Assembly (NCBI RefSeq): GCF_028657195.3
Contig: NZ_JANCPR020000002.1
Location: 62,001-126,000 of the forward strand
Origin: Streptomyces iconiensis
GTDB lineage: Bacteria > Actinomycetota > Actinomycetes > Streptomycetales > Streptomycetaceae
Length of the DNA: 64,000 nucleotides
Direction: 5' to 3'
Each line of letters starts with the position of its first letter. Positions within the stretch are counted from its first letter, which is position 1. Of the stretch, positions 9,077-17,545 are shown in pieces. Position numbers and translations under genes: made by a program. The notes under the pieces were generated by a model. It saw nothing but the letters and a program-made list of their open reading frames with translations. It ran no database searches and had not been told where the DNA came from.

Positions 9077-9617
9077 CAGAATCCTCCGGGTTCCGCCGAC
9101 GGGAAGACCATTTCCCGGCAATTGGATATCCACATGCAGAATCTTTGCCCAGCCATGGTGTCCACCGTGGACAGGCATATGCCTAGCGTTTATCGGGGGA
9201 CCATGCATTCATGGCACACGTTGAATGGTTAACCAGAAAGGGATTTCCGCTTGGCGTGGACCTGAAAATTCAGAGCGGCCAGGAGGGCGGCCCGCGCCCG
9301 GAGTGGCCAGGAGTGACCCGGAGTGGCCGGAGTGGCCGGGAGCCGGACCTGTGCCGTACGGTGGCGGGTCGGCGCGTAACGGACTTTCCGGGCCCCCGGA
9401 GTGATCCTCATCAACCGCCGCACCCGCTTCCCAGCGGAAAACCGCATGTCAGAAGGGTTGTCGGCGGGTTCAGGCCGAGTGTCCAGAACTTGACCACATC
9501 CCCCTGCGGGTAGCAGGCTCCCTTGCGACCCGCGCACCGAGCGGTCCTGCGTCTCGAAAGCGCGTGCGTCCTGGCGGTGCGTCGTGCGTGCGAATGCCCC
9601 CTTCAGCAAGGAACCTC
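9077..9617. other. 541-bp divergent intergenic region with clustered palindromes
   Basis: No convincing gene lies between narG (minus) and the BCCT transporter (plus). Roughly 9080-9280 is distinctly less GC-rich than its surroundings. It contains TGTCCAccgTGGACA (9159-9173), AGGCATATGCCT (9173-9184) and TGGTTAACCA (9226-9235). This is probably the promoter and operator region for nar. The later half (9290-9600) is GC-rich and I see no clear structure there. Reading frames across it lack the local codon bias and are taken as spurious. Confidence 0.5.
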
Positions 9618-11402
9618 ATGCCGACCCCCCATGCCCGATCCGCCACTGGCACGGCTGTCCCCACCGGGACGGAGACGGCCACGGACGGTGACGACGAGTG
9701 CCATACGGCTGCCACGCCGCCTTCCGAGGACCGCAGACGCACCGACATACCCGTACTCGCCATCAGCGGCGGCCTGCTCGTCGCGTTCGTCCTGGCCGCG
9801 CTGATCGCGCCCACGGCGACGGGCAACGTCGTGAACACCATCTTCACCTTCGCCGCCCGGTGGTTCGGCCCGCTGTGGCAGGTGCTGCTGCTCGCGACGT
9901 TCGGCGTCGCGCTGTGGCTGGGCTTCTCCCGGTACGGGAAGGTGCGCCTGGGCGGCGCAGGGGCCCGGCCTGAGTACGGCAGGTTCCAGTGGGTCGCGAT
10001 GATCATGTCGACGCTGCTCGCCGGCGGCGGTGTCTTCTTCGCGGCGGGCGAGCCCGTGCAGCACTACATCGAGACGCCACCCTTCTACGAGGGCGTCAAG
10101 AGCGGCACCCAGCAGGCCACCAACGCGGCGCTCTCGCAGAGCTTCGCGCACTGGGGCTTCCTCGCCTGGGCCGTACTCGGGACGCTCGCCTCGATCGTGA
10201 TGATCAGGGGCCAGGAGCGCGGCATGCCGCTGCGCCCGCGCACCCTGTTGTACCCGTTCCTCGGTGAGCGCATCCGGCACTCCCGGCTGGGCGCAGCCGT
10301 CGACATCGTCTGCGTGATCGCCGTGGTGGCCGGAACCGTCGGGCCGATCGGCTTCCTCGGCCTCCAGGTCTCCTACGGCCTCTCCCAGGTGTTCGGCATC
10401 TCGGGCGGCTACCCCGTACAGCTCGGCGTCATCGTGCTGCTGACCGCCGTCGCCGTCGTGTCCGTCGCCAGTGGCGTCAGCCGCGGCATCCAGTTCTTCA
10501 GCAGGGCCAACGTCTGGCTCGCCGTCGCGCTGATGGCCGTCTTCCTCGTGCTCGGCTCCCTCGGCTTCGTCCTCGACTCCTTCCTCGGCGGACTCGGCCA
10601 GTACGCACGGGACTTCGTGCCGCTGGCCCTCAACCGGGGCGACCACGCGTGGCTCGGGTCCTGGACGGTCTTCTTCTTCGGCTGGTTCCTCGGCTACGGG
10701 CCCCTGATGTCCATCTTCGTGGCCCGCATCTCCCGGGGCCGTACGCTGCGCGACCTCGTGGTCTCCACCGCGATCATCCCGCCGCTGGCCACCATGTTCT
10801 GGTTCACCGTCTTCGGCGGCACCGGCATCTTCCTGGAGCAGCAGAGCCCCGGCGCCATCTCGGGCCCGCTCAAGGCCGTCGGCATGGACGCCGCCGTCGT
10901 CTCCATGGCCCAGCAGCTCCCGATGGGCAGCATCGTCGCGGTGGCGCTGCTCCTGCTGACCGTCACCTTCGTGGTGACGACCACCGACTCGATGTCGTAC
11001 AGCATCGCTGCCGCGGGAACGAAGTTCGGCGAACCGACCCGTATGGTGCGCTCGTTCTGGGCCCTGCTCATGGGCGCGGCGGCTGCCGTACTCATTCTCG
11101 TCGGCGACGGCGGCATCACCGCGCTCCAGTCGTTCATCGTCGTCACGGCCGTACCCGTCGGCTTCATCATGCTGCCAACCCTGTGGACCGCTCCCCGCAT
11201 GGCCAAGGACATGGCCAGGGAACAGGGCATCGTCCCGGCCGAACCCGCCCCCGCGGAGCGAGAGCCCGAGCCGTCGGACGCCGCGCGTGCGCCGGGGTCG
11301 GCGGGCGCCGACGCGTCCGGGTCCTGCCCGGCGGACGGTGAGCGTGCGGCGAAGGCCACCGACCGCGAGTTCGAGCCTTCGGCTCCCGGGTCGCGGTCGT
11401 GA
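9618..11402 (+). CDS. BCCT-family transporter with altered tryptophan box
   Basis: A 594-residue betaine/choline/carnitine-type secondary transporter with about 12 hydrophobic segments and acidic/Ala-rich termini. The family signature ARISRGRTLRDLV is intact. The preceding aromatic box, normally FYWAWWxxWxP in betaine transporters, reads WTVFFFGWFLGYGPLMS, so most of the tryptophans that cage a trimethylammonium group are absent. A later segment has TTTDSMSYSIAAAG where TSxDSxS is usual. The ATG at 9618 is preceded by AAGGA at 9609-9613, which decides the start over upstream in-frame codons. Substrate is therefore uncertain, perhaps not a classical betaine. It is monocistronic, with a strong stem-loop downstream. 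Confidence 0.85.
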   Translation: MPTPHARSATGTAVPTGTETATDGDDECHTAATPPSEDRRRTDIPVLAISGGLLVAFVLAALIAPTATGNVVNTIFTFAARWFGPLWQVLLLATFGVALWLGFSRYGKVRLGGAGARPEYGRFQWVAMIMSTLLAGGGVFFAAGEPVQHYIETPPFYEGVKSGTQQATNAALSQSFAHWGFLAWAVLGTLASIVMIRGQERGMPLRPRTLLYPFLGERIRHSRLGAAVDIVCVIAVVAGTVGPIGFLGLQVSYGLSQVFGISGGYPVQLGVIVLLTAVAVVSVASGVSRGIQFFSRANVWLAVALMAVFLVLGSLGFVLDSFLGGLGQYARDFVPLALNRGDHAWLGSWTVFFFGWFLGYGPLMSIFVARISRGRTLRDLVVSTAIIPPLATMFWFTVFGGTGIFLEQQSPGAISGPLKAVGMDAAVVSMAQQLPMGSIVAVALLLLTVTFVVTTTDSMSYSIAAAGTKFGEPTRMVRSFWALLMGAAAAVLILVGDGGITALQSFIVVTAVPVGFIMLPTLWTAPRMAKDMAREQGIVPAEPAPAEREPEPSDAARAPGSAGADASGSCPADGERAAKATDREFEPSAPGSRS

Positions 11403-11560
11403 GGCGTACACGGTAGGCGTACACGGTCCTGCGACGCGTGCCGTCCTGTCGGGTGCGCGGCCTCGAAGGTGCGGCCTTGAGAGGTCCGCCCGCCTTGCGG
11501 GGTGCGCGGCACTGAGAGGTCCGCCGCCTTGAGGCCCGCGGCCTTGAGAGGTGTGCGTGT
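11403..11560 (+). repeat. degenerate short repeats after the BCCT gene
   Basis: Just after the stop codon, AGGCGTACACGGT occurs twice in direct succession. It is followed by three variants of a CTTGAGAGGTCCGCCGCCTTG-like element. There is no reading frame with local codon bias. It looks like slippage-derived repeat sequence in the 3' untranslated region. Confidence 0.45.
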
Positions 11561-11565
11561 CTGAC

Positions 11566-11611
11566 ACGCACACGTCCCCGCACCGGAGTGCCGGTGCGGG
11601 GACGTGTGCGT
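11566..11611. terminator. bidirectional stem-loop terminator
   Basis: A perfect 21-bp inverted repeat (11566-11586 and 11591-11611) around the 4-base loop AGTG. It lies between two converging genes, the BCCT transporter and the small membrane protein. No T-run follows, as is usual in Streptomyces. The very long perfect stem makes it a strong candidate for terminating both transcripts. Confidence 0.85.
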
Positions 11612-11661
11612 ACGTACGTGCCCAGGTATGTGCGGGGCGCGCGCGGCCGGTCCGGGTCGGG

Positions 11662-12033
11662 TCAGATGCGGCCGTTGGTCAGGCGGGTGAGGGGGCCGGT
11701 CCTGCCGGGGCCCGCGGTGCGGCGGCCCAGCGCGAAGGCGCCGGCCAGCAGTACCAGCAGTCCGCCGCCCGCGCACGCCACGATCTTCTGACGTTCCTTC
11801 ACCACCGTCAGCCCGACGGTGGCCGCCGTGCCCGCCTTGGACCCGGCGGAGACGAGCTTGTCCTTGGCCGTCACGCCCACGGAGCTTGCGGTCTCCTCCG
11901 CCGTGGCGGCGGCGTCCGAGGCCGCGGACTTCGCCGCCGCGCCGCCCTTCGCACCGGCGTTCTTCACGCTGCCCGCCTTGGCGGTCCCGTTCTCCACACC
12001 ATGTCCCTTCGTATTCTTCGCAGGGTCAGCCAT
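11662..12033 (-). CDS. small Ala-rich single-pass membrane protein
   Basis: A 123-residue protein. The N-terminal ~75 residues are Ala/Lys/Gly-rich and low in complexity (KSAASDAAATAEETASS). One hydrophobic segment follows (IVACAGGGLLVLLAGAFALG) and then a basic tail (RRTAGPGRTG), so the tail should face the cytoplasm. The start MADPAKN at 12033 is chosen because the residues before it are Arg/Gly noise, although no good Shine-Dalgarno sequence is seen. Similar proteins are common in Streptomyces as hypothetical, LEA-like proteins. No function can be assigned. Confidence 0.6.
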   Translation of the reverse strand: MADPAKNTKGHGVENGTAKAGSVKNAGAKGGAAAKSAASDAAATAEETASSVGVTAKDKLVSAGSKAGTAATVGLTVVKERQKIVACAGGGLLVLLAGAFALGRRTAGPGRTGPLTRLTNGRI

Positions 12034-12282
12034 GCGCTGCGTGTAGCCGCGGAACGGAACCTGAAACCCGGCGCCGGACCTCCCCCGCGGCCCCCGCGCC
12101 CCTCCCGCACCGCTGCGTCCCGGCACCCCCGTCCGCGCATCCCCATGTGGCGGGGCACGGCGGGATGGGCCTCACTGGGAGGGGAGACGTCAGGGCCGGA
12201 CCGGGTGCGGTCGAGCCGGCCGAGGCCACCGAGCCGGCCGGGTACGCCAAGGCGGCCGAGACCGCGAGGGGAGCAGTGCAGC

Positions 12283-13509
12283 GTGGGCACAGGGCGTGCA
12301 GTCGCTCAGCGGGCGGCGCGGTCGGCGCATGTGTGGCCTCCCCGGTGGACGCGCTGGCTGCCGCCCGTGTTCACCGTCGTGGCACTCGCTCTCGACGCCG
12401 CCCTGCCGTCCACCTTCTCCTTCGGCTCGCTGCTGTCGGTCTCGGTGGTGCTGGCGGCGCTCGTGTACCCGGTGGCCGCCGTGACAGGGACCGGTGTCGC
12501 GGGGATGGCGGCGCTCCTCTGCCTGGAGGTGCTGGAGGGCGGACCGGCAGCGCATGCCATCGGCACGCTCATCACGCTGGCAGTCGTCACCCTCTTCGGG
12601 ACGCTGCTCGCCGCCGTACGCGTGCACGCGCTGGCGCGGCTCACCCGGGTCGAGACCGTCGCCGAGGTCGTCCAGCTCGCGCTGCTGCGCCCCCTGCCCA
12701 CCCGCTCGGGACCGCTGCGCGTGGCGGGCTTCTACCGGGGCGCCGACGACGAGGCGCTCATCGGCGGCGACCTCTACAGCGTCCGGGCCACCCGGTTCGG
12801 CGTCCGGGCCCTGGTCGGCGATGTGAAGGGCAAGGGCATCGCCGCGACCGAGACGGTCGCCACCGTCGTCTCGGCCTTCCGCGAGGCCGCCATGTTCGCG
12901 CCCGACCTGCAGGTGGTCGCCGAGCGCATCGAGTCGGCGATGGCGCTGGACCGCGCCGACGCGGCGGCCGGAACCTCCTCCCCCAGCGGCAAGCGGAAGG
13001 CCGTGGCGACCGTGGCGGCCATGAGGAAGACGGAGGAGACGGACGAGCTGTTCACGACGGCGGTTCTCATGGAGTTCGCGCGCGACGGCTCAGCGGTCCG
13101 CGTCCTCAACAGAGGACACCCGCCGCCCCTGCGCCTGGGTCCGTACGGCGCCTCGGCGCTGGAGACCGAGTACAGCGTCCCCCTCGGCTTCGGCGACCTC
13201 GCCCCGGCGGGCTCCGACGTCCACCATTTCACCCTCAACCCGGACGAGTTGCTGCTCGCCTACTCCGACGGCGTCACCGAGGCCCGCGACGAGCACGGCG
13301 ACTTCTATCCCCTCGCCGCCCGCCTCACGGCCCGTTTCTGCGGCTCAGCCACCCGGCTCGTCCCCGCCGACGTCGTCTCCTTCCTCCAGGACGACGTCGC
13401 CTCGTGGGCCGCCGGACTCAACGACGACATGGTCGCCGTCGTCCTCCAGCCCGACCCGCAGGGCGCCACCGTGACACCCCCCTCACGCGCCCCGGCGCCC
13501 CCGCAGTGA
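12283..13509 (+). CDS. membrane-anchored SpoIIE-type PP2C serine phosphatase
   Basis: About 408 residues. An N-terminal block of several hydrophobic segments (WLPPVFTVVALALDAALP to GTLITLAVVTLFGTLLAAV) is followed by a PP2C/SpoIIE domain. Metal-binding motifs are GGDLYS, GDVKGKGI, LNRGHPPPL and YSDGVTEARD with a final NDDMVAVVL. Such proteins dephosphorylate anti-sigma-factor antagonists in partner-switching stress regulation. The GTG at 12283 with upstream GAGGGGA is the preferred start; ATG 12145 is an in-frame alternative. No anti-sigma kinase or antagonist gene is adjacent, so its partner is elsewhere. Confidence 0.85.
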   Translation: MGTGRAVAQRAARSAHVWPPRWTRWLPPVFTVVALALDAALPSTFSFGSLLSVSVVLAALVYPVAAVTGTGVAGMAALLCLEVLEGGPAAHAIGTLITLAVVTLFGTLLAAVRVHALARLTRVETVAEVVQLALLRPLPTRSGPLRVAGFYRGADDEALIGGDLYSVRATRFGVRALVGDVKGKGIAATETVATVVSAFREAAMFAPDLQVVAERIESAMALDRADAAAGTSSPSGKRKAVATVAAMRKTEETDELFTTAVLMEFARDGSAVRVLNRGHPPPLRLGPYGASALETEYSVPLGFGDLAPAGSDVHHFTLNPDELLLAYSDGVTEARDEHGDFYPLAARLTARFCGSATRLVPADVVSFLQDDVASWAAGLNDDMVAVVLQPDPQGATVTPPSRAPAPPQ

Positions 13510-13531
13510 ACGGAGGCGCCGGGGCGGGTGA

Positions 13532-13583
13532 CCGGGTGATGGGCCCGGGTGATGGGTCCGGGTGATGGGCCCGGGTGATGGGC
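13532..13583. repeat. four tandem copies of a 13-bp unit
   Basis: The unit CCGGGTGATGGGC occurs four times end to end (one copy ends in T instead of C). It lies in the 80-bp gap between the converging SpoIIE phosphatase and CU044_5270 genes. The copies are nearly perfect, so this is a potentially variable VNTR locus, and the CCGGG/CCCGG halves can also fold. Function is unknown; it may help end both transcripts. Confidence 0.85.
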
Positions 13584-13589
13584 CCGGGC

Positions 13590-14702
13590 TCAGCTCCCTG
13601 TCCTGCGTGCCGGGGTCGCCGCGACCACCTGGTCGTCCTTCGGCGCCTTGCCGCTCTCGTCCACGACGGCGGTCTTGAGCACGGCCTCGCTGGACAGCAG
13701 CGTTCCCGCCTCGCCCCGTGCGGAGGAACGGGTCAGGTAGCTGCGCGAACCCAGGTAGCGATACGTGTCGGCGTCGAAGATCCACTCGGTACGTTCCCCG
13801 CTCCGGGTGTCCGAGCGGGCGATGCCCACGCCCTTGCGGCCGATCGCGTCGTGGGCCTGGGGCGCGTGCGCCACCCCGGGGATCCTGGCGGCTGCCTGGA
13901 ACAGCGCCGCCGCGACCTTCGGCGGCGCCACACCGCCGACCAGTCGCCCGATCTGGACGAAGACGGCCTGGTCCCGCTCCTGTTCACCGGCCTTCGGCGT
14001 CTTGGCGTACAGGTAGTCCAGCAGCTCGTCCGGGTCGGTCGGCAGGGTGGACATCCAGCGGTAGGTGGGGCGGACGAGCCCGGCGGGCGTGCCGTGCCCC
14101 TCGACGGTGTCGGACAGATTGGCGTTGATCGGCAGTGTCTCCCCGTCCTCGCGCGTCTCGCCGAGCCGCCGGATCGGCCCCTGCCGCTGGGACGCCCACG
14201 ACTCGACGGACTTCAGCGGGCCCGTCACCACCTTCCCGCTCGTCTGGTCCCCCGAGCGGACGCGGCTCTTCTCGTAGAGGAACTGGTCGTCCCGCACCCG
14301 CAGCACGCTGTCCCCCGCCGTGGCCGCCTCCGAGATCCGGCCGAGCGTCGCCGTGGCCTTGGGGGTCGCGCCCTGCTGCGCCGAACCACCCTCCTCGCCG
14401 CCCAGCAGCAGTCCCGCGGTCAGCGCACCCGCGAGTGCCACCGAGGCCACGGGCGCCAGCAGCGCGGGACGCCGATACCAGCTACGGCGCCGCGGTGCGG
14501 CGGCTCGCGCTCCGGTGCCGGCTTCGGCGGGTCCTTCGCTGTGCGCCTGGCCGGACTCGTTGTCGATCGTTCGCATGAGGTGTTCCCTGTGGTGGGCGTG
14601 GCGGCCGGCCGGAAGGTCCCGTTCAGCGGGGGTGGGCAGCAGGCGTGCCAGCTCGGCGCGTGCGTCGTCGGCGCGGCCGTGGTTCTTCCCCGGTGCGGTC
14701 AT
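13590..14702 (-). CDS. CU044_5270-family membrane protein, sigma-factor partner
   Basis: A 370-residue protein: a cytoplasmic N-terminus of about 75 residues, one membrane segment (LLAPVASVALAGALTAGLLLG), and a large extracytoplasmic domain with YLYAKTPKAGEQERDQAVFVQIGRLV and a C-terminal IFDADTYRYLGSRSYL region. This is the architecture of the CU044_5270 family, which is regularly encoded beside an ECF sigma factor. Its ATG overlaps the sigma-factor stop (ATGA), so the two are co-translated. It probably senses the envelope and holds the sigma factor as an anti-sigma-like partner. That role is inferred from context and has no catalytic motif to support it. Confidence 0.8.
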   Translation of the reverse strand: MTAPGKNHGRADDARAELARLLPTPAERDLPAGRHAHHREHLMRTIDNESGQAHSEGPAEAGTGARAAAPRRRSWYRRPALLAPVASVALAGALTAGLLLGGEEGGSAQQGATPKATATLGRISEAATAGDSVLRVRDDQFLYEKSRVRSGDQTSGKVVTGPLKSVESWASQRQGPIRRLGETREDGETLPINANLSDTVEGHGTPAGLVRPTYRWMSTLPTDPDELLDYLYAKTPKAGEQERDQAVFVQIGRLVGGVAPPKVAAALFQAAARIPGVAHAPQAHDAIGRKGVGIARSDTRSGERTEWIFDADTYRYLGSRSYLTRSSARGEAGTLLSSEAVLKTAVVDESGKAPKDDQVVAATPARRTGS

Positions 14703-15574
14703 CGGGCTTCCTCCTCGACGGGCAGGGCGGCGAGTGCCGCCTTGCCGATTACCTCTCCGCGGCCTCTGCCGGGTTCCCGTTCTTCCCGCGCGGACCGAGC
14801 GGGGTGAGCGGATCGATCGGGGTGAGCGGGGTGAGCGGGGTGCTCAGCGAGCTGCTGTGCTGCCAGGTGGCGCAGCCGGGTACGGGCGCGCGACAGGCGC
14901 GAGCGCACCGTGCCGACCGCCACCCCCAGCGCCTCGGCGGCCTGCGCGTAGTCCAGTTCCGCCCATACGCACAGCGCGAGCACCTCACGTTCCCGGTGCC
15001 GCAGCTGCCCCAACGCCCTCCCCACGGCGGCCAGTTCACGCTGCCCGTCGACGTGCGCCGCCGCGGCCTCGGCGAAGTCGTCCAGGTCGCGGGGGCGTGG
15101 CTGCGAGGCGAGGAAGGCCAGCCGTCTGCCCACTCCCCTGCGGTGGTTACGGGCCTTGTTCGTGGCGATGCCCAGCAGCCACGGCCGCAGCGGGCCGCCC
15201 TCGGGCTCCACCTTCGCGCGCGTACGCCAGGCCACCAGGAACGTCTCACCCATCACCTCCTCGGCGGCCGACCAGTCACCGGTCAGCCGGAAGGCGTGGT
15301 TGTAGACCGCGCGTGCGTACGCGTCGTACAGCGCGGCGAACGCCTCCTTGTCGCCGTCCCGCACACGCCGCCGCTGGTCGTCGTGGTCCGTCTCCCGCGC
15401 GGGTTCCCGCGGGGACTCCCGCGCGGGTTCCTGCGCGGTCTTCCCTGCGGGCTGCCGCGTATCCTCCGCGGGTTGCCGTGCTGATTCCCGCGCGGTCTCC
15501 CGTGCGCCGGCTTCCGCTGACCCCGGGGGCCCGGTCGGCGGTCCCGCCGTTCTCGTGTACCTCGTGTACCTCAC
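14699..15574 (-). CDS. ECF-type RNA polymerase sigma factor
   Basis: Region 2 is visible as DKEAFAALYDAYARAVYNHAFRLTGDWSAAEEVMGETFLVAW. Region 4 is LRHREREVLALCVWAELDYAQAAEALGVAVGTVRSRLSRAR. Both are classical ECF sigma-70 elements that bind the -10 and -35 promoter parts. The product is long for the family (291 aa). The first ~70 residues are a low-complexity run of ARE/PRE/Gln-Pro repeats encoded by imperfect DNA repeats (15340-15540), so the true start may be further in. A histidine/proline-rich tail (PAHPAHPDRSAHPARSA) follows region 4. It is co-transcribed with the downstream CU044_5270 partner. Confidence 0.88.
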   Translation of the reverse strand: MRYTRYTRTAGPPTGPPGSAEAGARETARESARQPAEDTRQPAGKTAQEPARESPREPARETDHDDQRRRVRDGDKEAFAALYDAYARAVYNHAFRLTGDWSAAEEVMGETFLVAWRTRAKVEPEGGPLRPWLLGIATNKARNHRRGVGRRLAFLASQPRPRDLDDFAEAAAAHVDGQRELAAVGRALGQLRHREREVLALCVWAELDYAQAAEALGVAVGTVRSRLSRARTRLRHLAAQQLAEHPAHPAHPDRSAHPARSAREEREPGRGRGEVIGKAALAALPVEEEAR

Positions 15575-15686
15575 ACCCTTGTGCTCTCCACGGCACGCGA
15601 GGAGTTCCAGTGCCGTGCGTCACAGGGCCGCTTGCTCCGGATCGCGGGGGCGGTTCCCGGTGCGTCGCCCGCGTGGACCCTGGCGC

Positions 15687-16496
15687 TCACGTATGTGCCG
15701 CGAGCCGGTCCAGGGAGCGCGCGGTGGGTGACCCGGGGTCGGCCGTCATCAGGACGACCTCCTGGTCGTCCTCGGGCACGAGCAGCACGTCGCAATTCAG
15801 CCGCAGCGAACCCGCCGTCGGGTGGTCGAGGGACTTCGTACGGTGGCCGGGAGCGTGGACGGGGCGTGCCTCCCACAGCTGCCGGAACTCCTCGCTTCCC
15901 GCGTGGAGTTCGGCCAGCAGCGCGGCGAGGCCCTCGTCGTGCGGGTAGCGGTCGGCCGCCCGGCGCAGCCGCGCCACCACGATGTGCCCGAACTCCTCGG
16001 AGCTGGAACTCTCGTACAGCCGGCCCGCACGGAGGAAGCGGCGCCGCGCCAGGTTCACCTGGCCGCGTTCCAGGTCGCCGCCGAGCAGCGCCTGGGCCAG
16101 GGGGTTCCAGGCGACGACACCGTAGGCGGCGTCGGTGACGATCGCACCGGTCTCCGGCAGCCGCCGCAGCATCCGGGCCACATGGGGCCGCACACGCCGC
16201 ACGGCGCTGTGGCCCGGCGGCACGCCCGTACCCGCGAGACCGAACAGGTGGCCGCGCTCGGCCGGTGTGAGCCGCAGCGCCTCCACCAGCGCTTCCAGGA
16301 TCCGGGGCGAGGGGCGTGGGCCGCGCGCCTGCTCCAGCCGGGTGTAGTAGTCGACCGACATGTGGGCCAGCTCCGCCACCTCTTCACGCCGCAGGCCCGG
16401 CGTGCGGCGGGGGGTTCCGGACGGCAGGCCGAAGGCGTCGGGGCGGAGCGCCGCGCGGCGCTCCCGCAGGAAACGGGCCAGTTCCTCGCGCGGCAC
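15687..16496 (-). CDS. XRE-type regulator with MmyB-like ligand-binding domain
   Basis: A 269-residue regulator. An N-terminal helix-turn-helix (LRREEVAELAHMSVDYYTRLEQARGPRPSPRILEALVEAL) is followed by a PAS-like MmyB domain (ARMLRRLPETGAIVTDAAYGVVAWNPLAQALL; PTAGSLRLNCDVLLVPEDDQEVVLMTADPGS). GTG 16496 is preceded by GGGAGGAGA, which fixes the start. It is divergently transcribed from the SDR gene across a 70-bp gap and therefore probably controls it. This regulator/SDR pairing recurs in actinobacteria. Confidence 0.9.
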   Translation of the reverse strand: MPREELARFLRERRAALRPDAFGLPSGTPRRTPGLRREEVAELAHMSVDYYTRLEQARGPRPSPRILEALVEALRLTPAERGHLFGLAGTGVPPGHSAVRRVRPHVARMLRRLPETGAIVTDAAYGVVAWNPLAQALLGGDLERGQVNLARRRFLRAGRLYESSSSEEFGHIVVARLRRAADRYPHDEGLAALLAELHAGSEEFRQLWEARPVHAPGHRTKSLDHPTAGSLRLNCDVLLVPEDDQEVVLMTADPGSPTARSLDRLAAHT

Positions 16497-16566
16497 GGTG
16501 TCTCCTCCCCTGCCTGGTACAGGTTGTCCCTGGCGGGCAGCGTGCCGCCGGGGAATCGTAGATGTC

Positions 16567-17283
16567 ATGAACGATCGCACAGCACTTGTCACCGGTGCCA
16601 ACAAAGGAATCGGCAAGCACATCGCCGAGCAGCTCGCCGCCGAGGGCTTCACCGTTCTCGTGGGGTCCCGCGACGCCGGGCGCGGGCAGCGGGCCGCCGA
16701 GGAGATCGGCGGCGACGCACGCGCTCTGGTTCTCGACGTGACCGACATCAACAGCGTCGCCGAGGCCGCGGCGCAGGTGGAGCACCTGGACGTCCTGGTC
16801 AACAACGCCGGCGTCTCCCTCTCGATGGCCCCGCCGTCCGAGGCGGGGGCCGACGAGTTCCGGCTCACCTTCGAGACGAACGTCTTCTCCGTCGTCGAGG
16901 TCACCAACGCGTTCCTTCCCGCCCTGCGCCGCGCGCCGCACCCCCGCGTCGTCAACGTCTCCAGCGGCACCAGTTCACTCACCTGGAGCACGGGCCCCAA
17001 TCCGCAGTTCGCACCCGGCAACGCAGGCGCCGCCGCTTACCGGTCCTCCAAGACCGCTCTCAACGCGCTGACCGTCTTCTACGCCCAGGAACTGGCCGAA
17101 GAGGGCTTCAAGGTCAACGCGCTGGCCCCCGGCCTGCGCGCCACCGACCTCAACCCCACAGCGAGCGCCTCCGGCGGCGACCCCACCGAGGCCGCCCACG
17201 GGGCCGTACGCCTGGCCCTGCTCCCCGACGACGGCCCCACCGGCACGTTCTTCTCCTGGGACGGCACGCCTGTGCCGTGGTGA
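16567..17283 (+). CDS. short-chain dehydrogenase/reductase
   Basis: A 238-residue classical SDR. NAD(P)-binding TGANKGIG is at the N-terminus, followed by NNAG, then a catalytic Ser in NVSSGTSS and Tyr-x3-Lys in AAYRSSKTAL. The substrate is unknown; residues FFSWDGTPVPW at the C-terminus resemble the carbonyl-reductase-like SDRs often paired with XRE/MmyB regulators. The start ATG 16567 fits the conserved MNDRTALVTGANKG N-terminus. It lies divergent from the XRE regulator, so it is probably repressed by it and induced by its ligand. Confidence 0.9.
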   Translation: MNDRTALVTGANKGIGKHIAEQLAAEGFTVLVGSRDAGRGQRAAEEIGGDARALVLDVTDINSVAEAAAQVEHLDVLVNNAGVSLSMAPPSEAGADEFRLTFETNVFSVVEVTNAFLPALRRAPHPRVVNVSSGTSSLTWSTGPNPQFAPGNAGAAAYRSSKTALNALTVFYAQELAEEGFKVNALAPGLRATDLNPTASASGGDPTEAAHGAVRLALLPDDGPTGTFFSWDGTPVPW

Positions 17284-17347
17284 ACGCCGGGGCCGGGAGG
17301 GTGCGGGTGGCCGCGACGGGGTGCGGGCGCGCCGGCGGACACGGAGG

Positions 17348-17399
17348 CGGATACGGGTGCGCTGGCAGGTGCGGATACGGATACGGGTGCGCTGGCAGG
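17348..17399 (+). repeat. 22-bp direct repeat, two copies
   Basis: A 22-bp sequence starting CGGATACGGGTGCGCTGGC occurs at 17348-17369 and again at 17378-17399, a 30-bp period. It is in the non-coding stretch 17284-17545 before the first universal stress gene. Otherwise that stretch is GC-rich sequence in which I see no gene. The repeat might carry regulator binding sites or be slippage. Confidence 0.6.
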
Positions 17400-17545
17400 G
17401 TGCGGTTCCCGGTGGTGTCCTGAGAGGGACCCCGTCCGGGAGAGCCGCAGGCCAGGCGGCTCCCGGAAGCTCGGAGGCTCGGAGGCACAGAGGGGCGAGC
17501 GAGGACGGGCGAGGACGAACAAGTGCGAGCGAGGTGGCCGTCTTG

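Noticed and set aside
8801..9232. Plus-strand frame opposite narG and across its promoter
   Set aside because: It runs antisense through narG into the palindrome-rich region with poor codon bias and no family resemblance.
9603..11573. Long minus-strand frame opposite the BCCT gene
   Set aside because: Composition is Glu/Asp/His/Arg noise typical of antisense of a hydrophobic protein; no motif.
11591..11661. Small ORF or tRNA within the BCCT downstream region
   Set aside because: No cloverleaf and no codon bias; the sequence is explained by the 21-bp terminator stem. No tRNA or rRNA gene was seen anywhere in the window.
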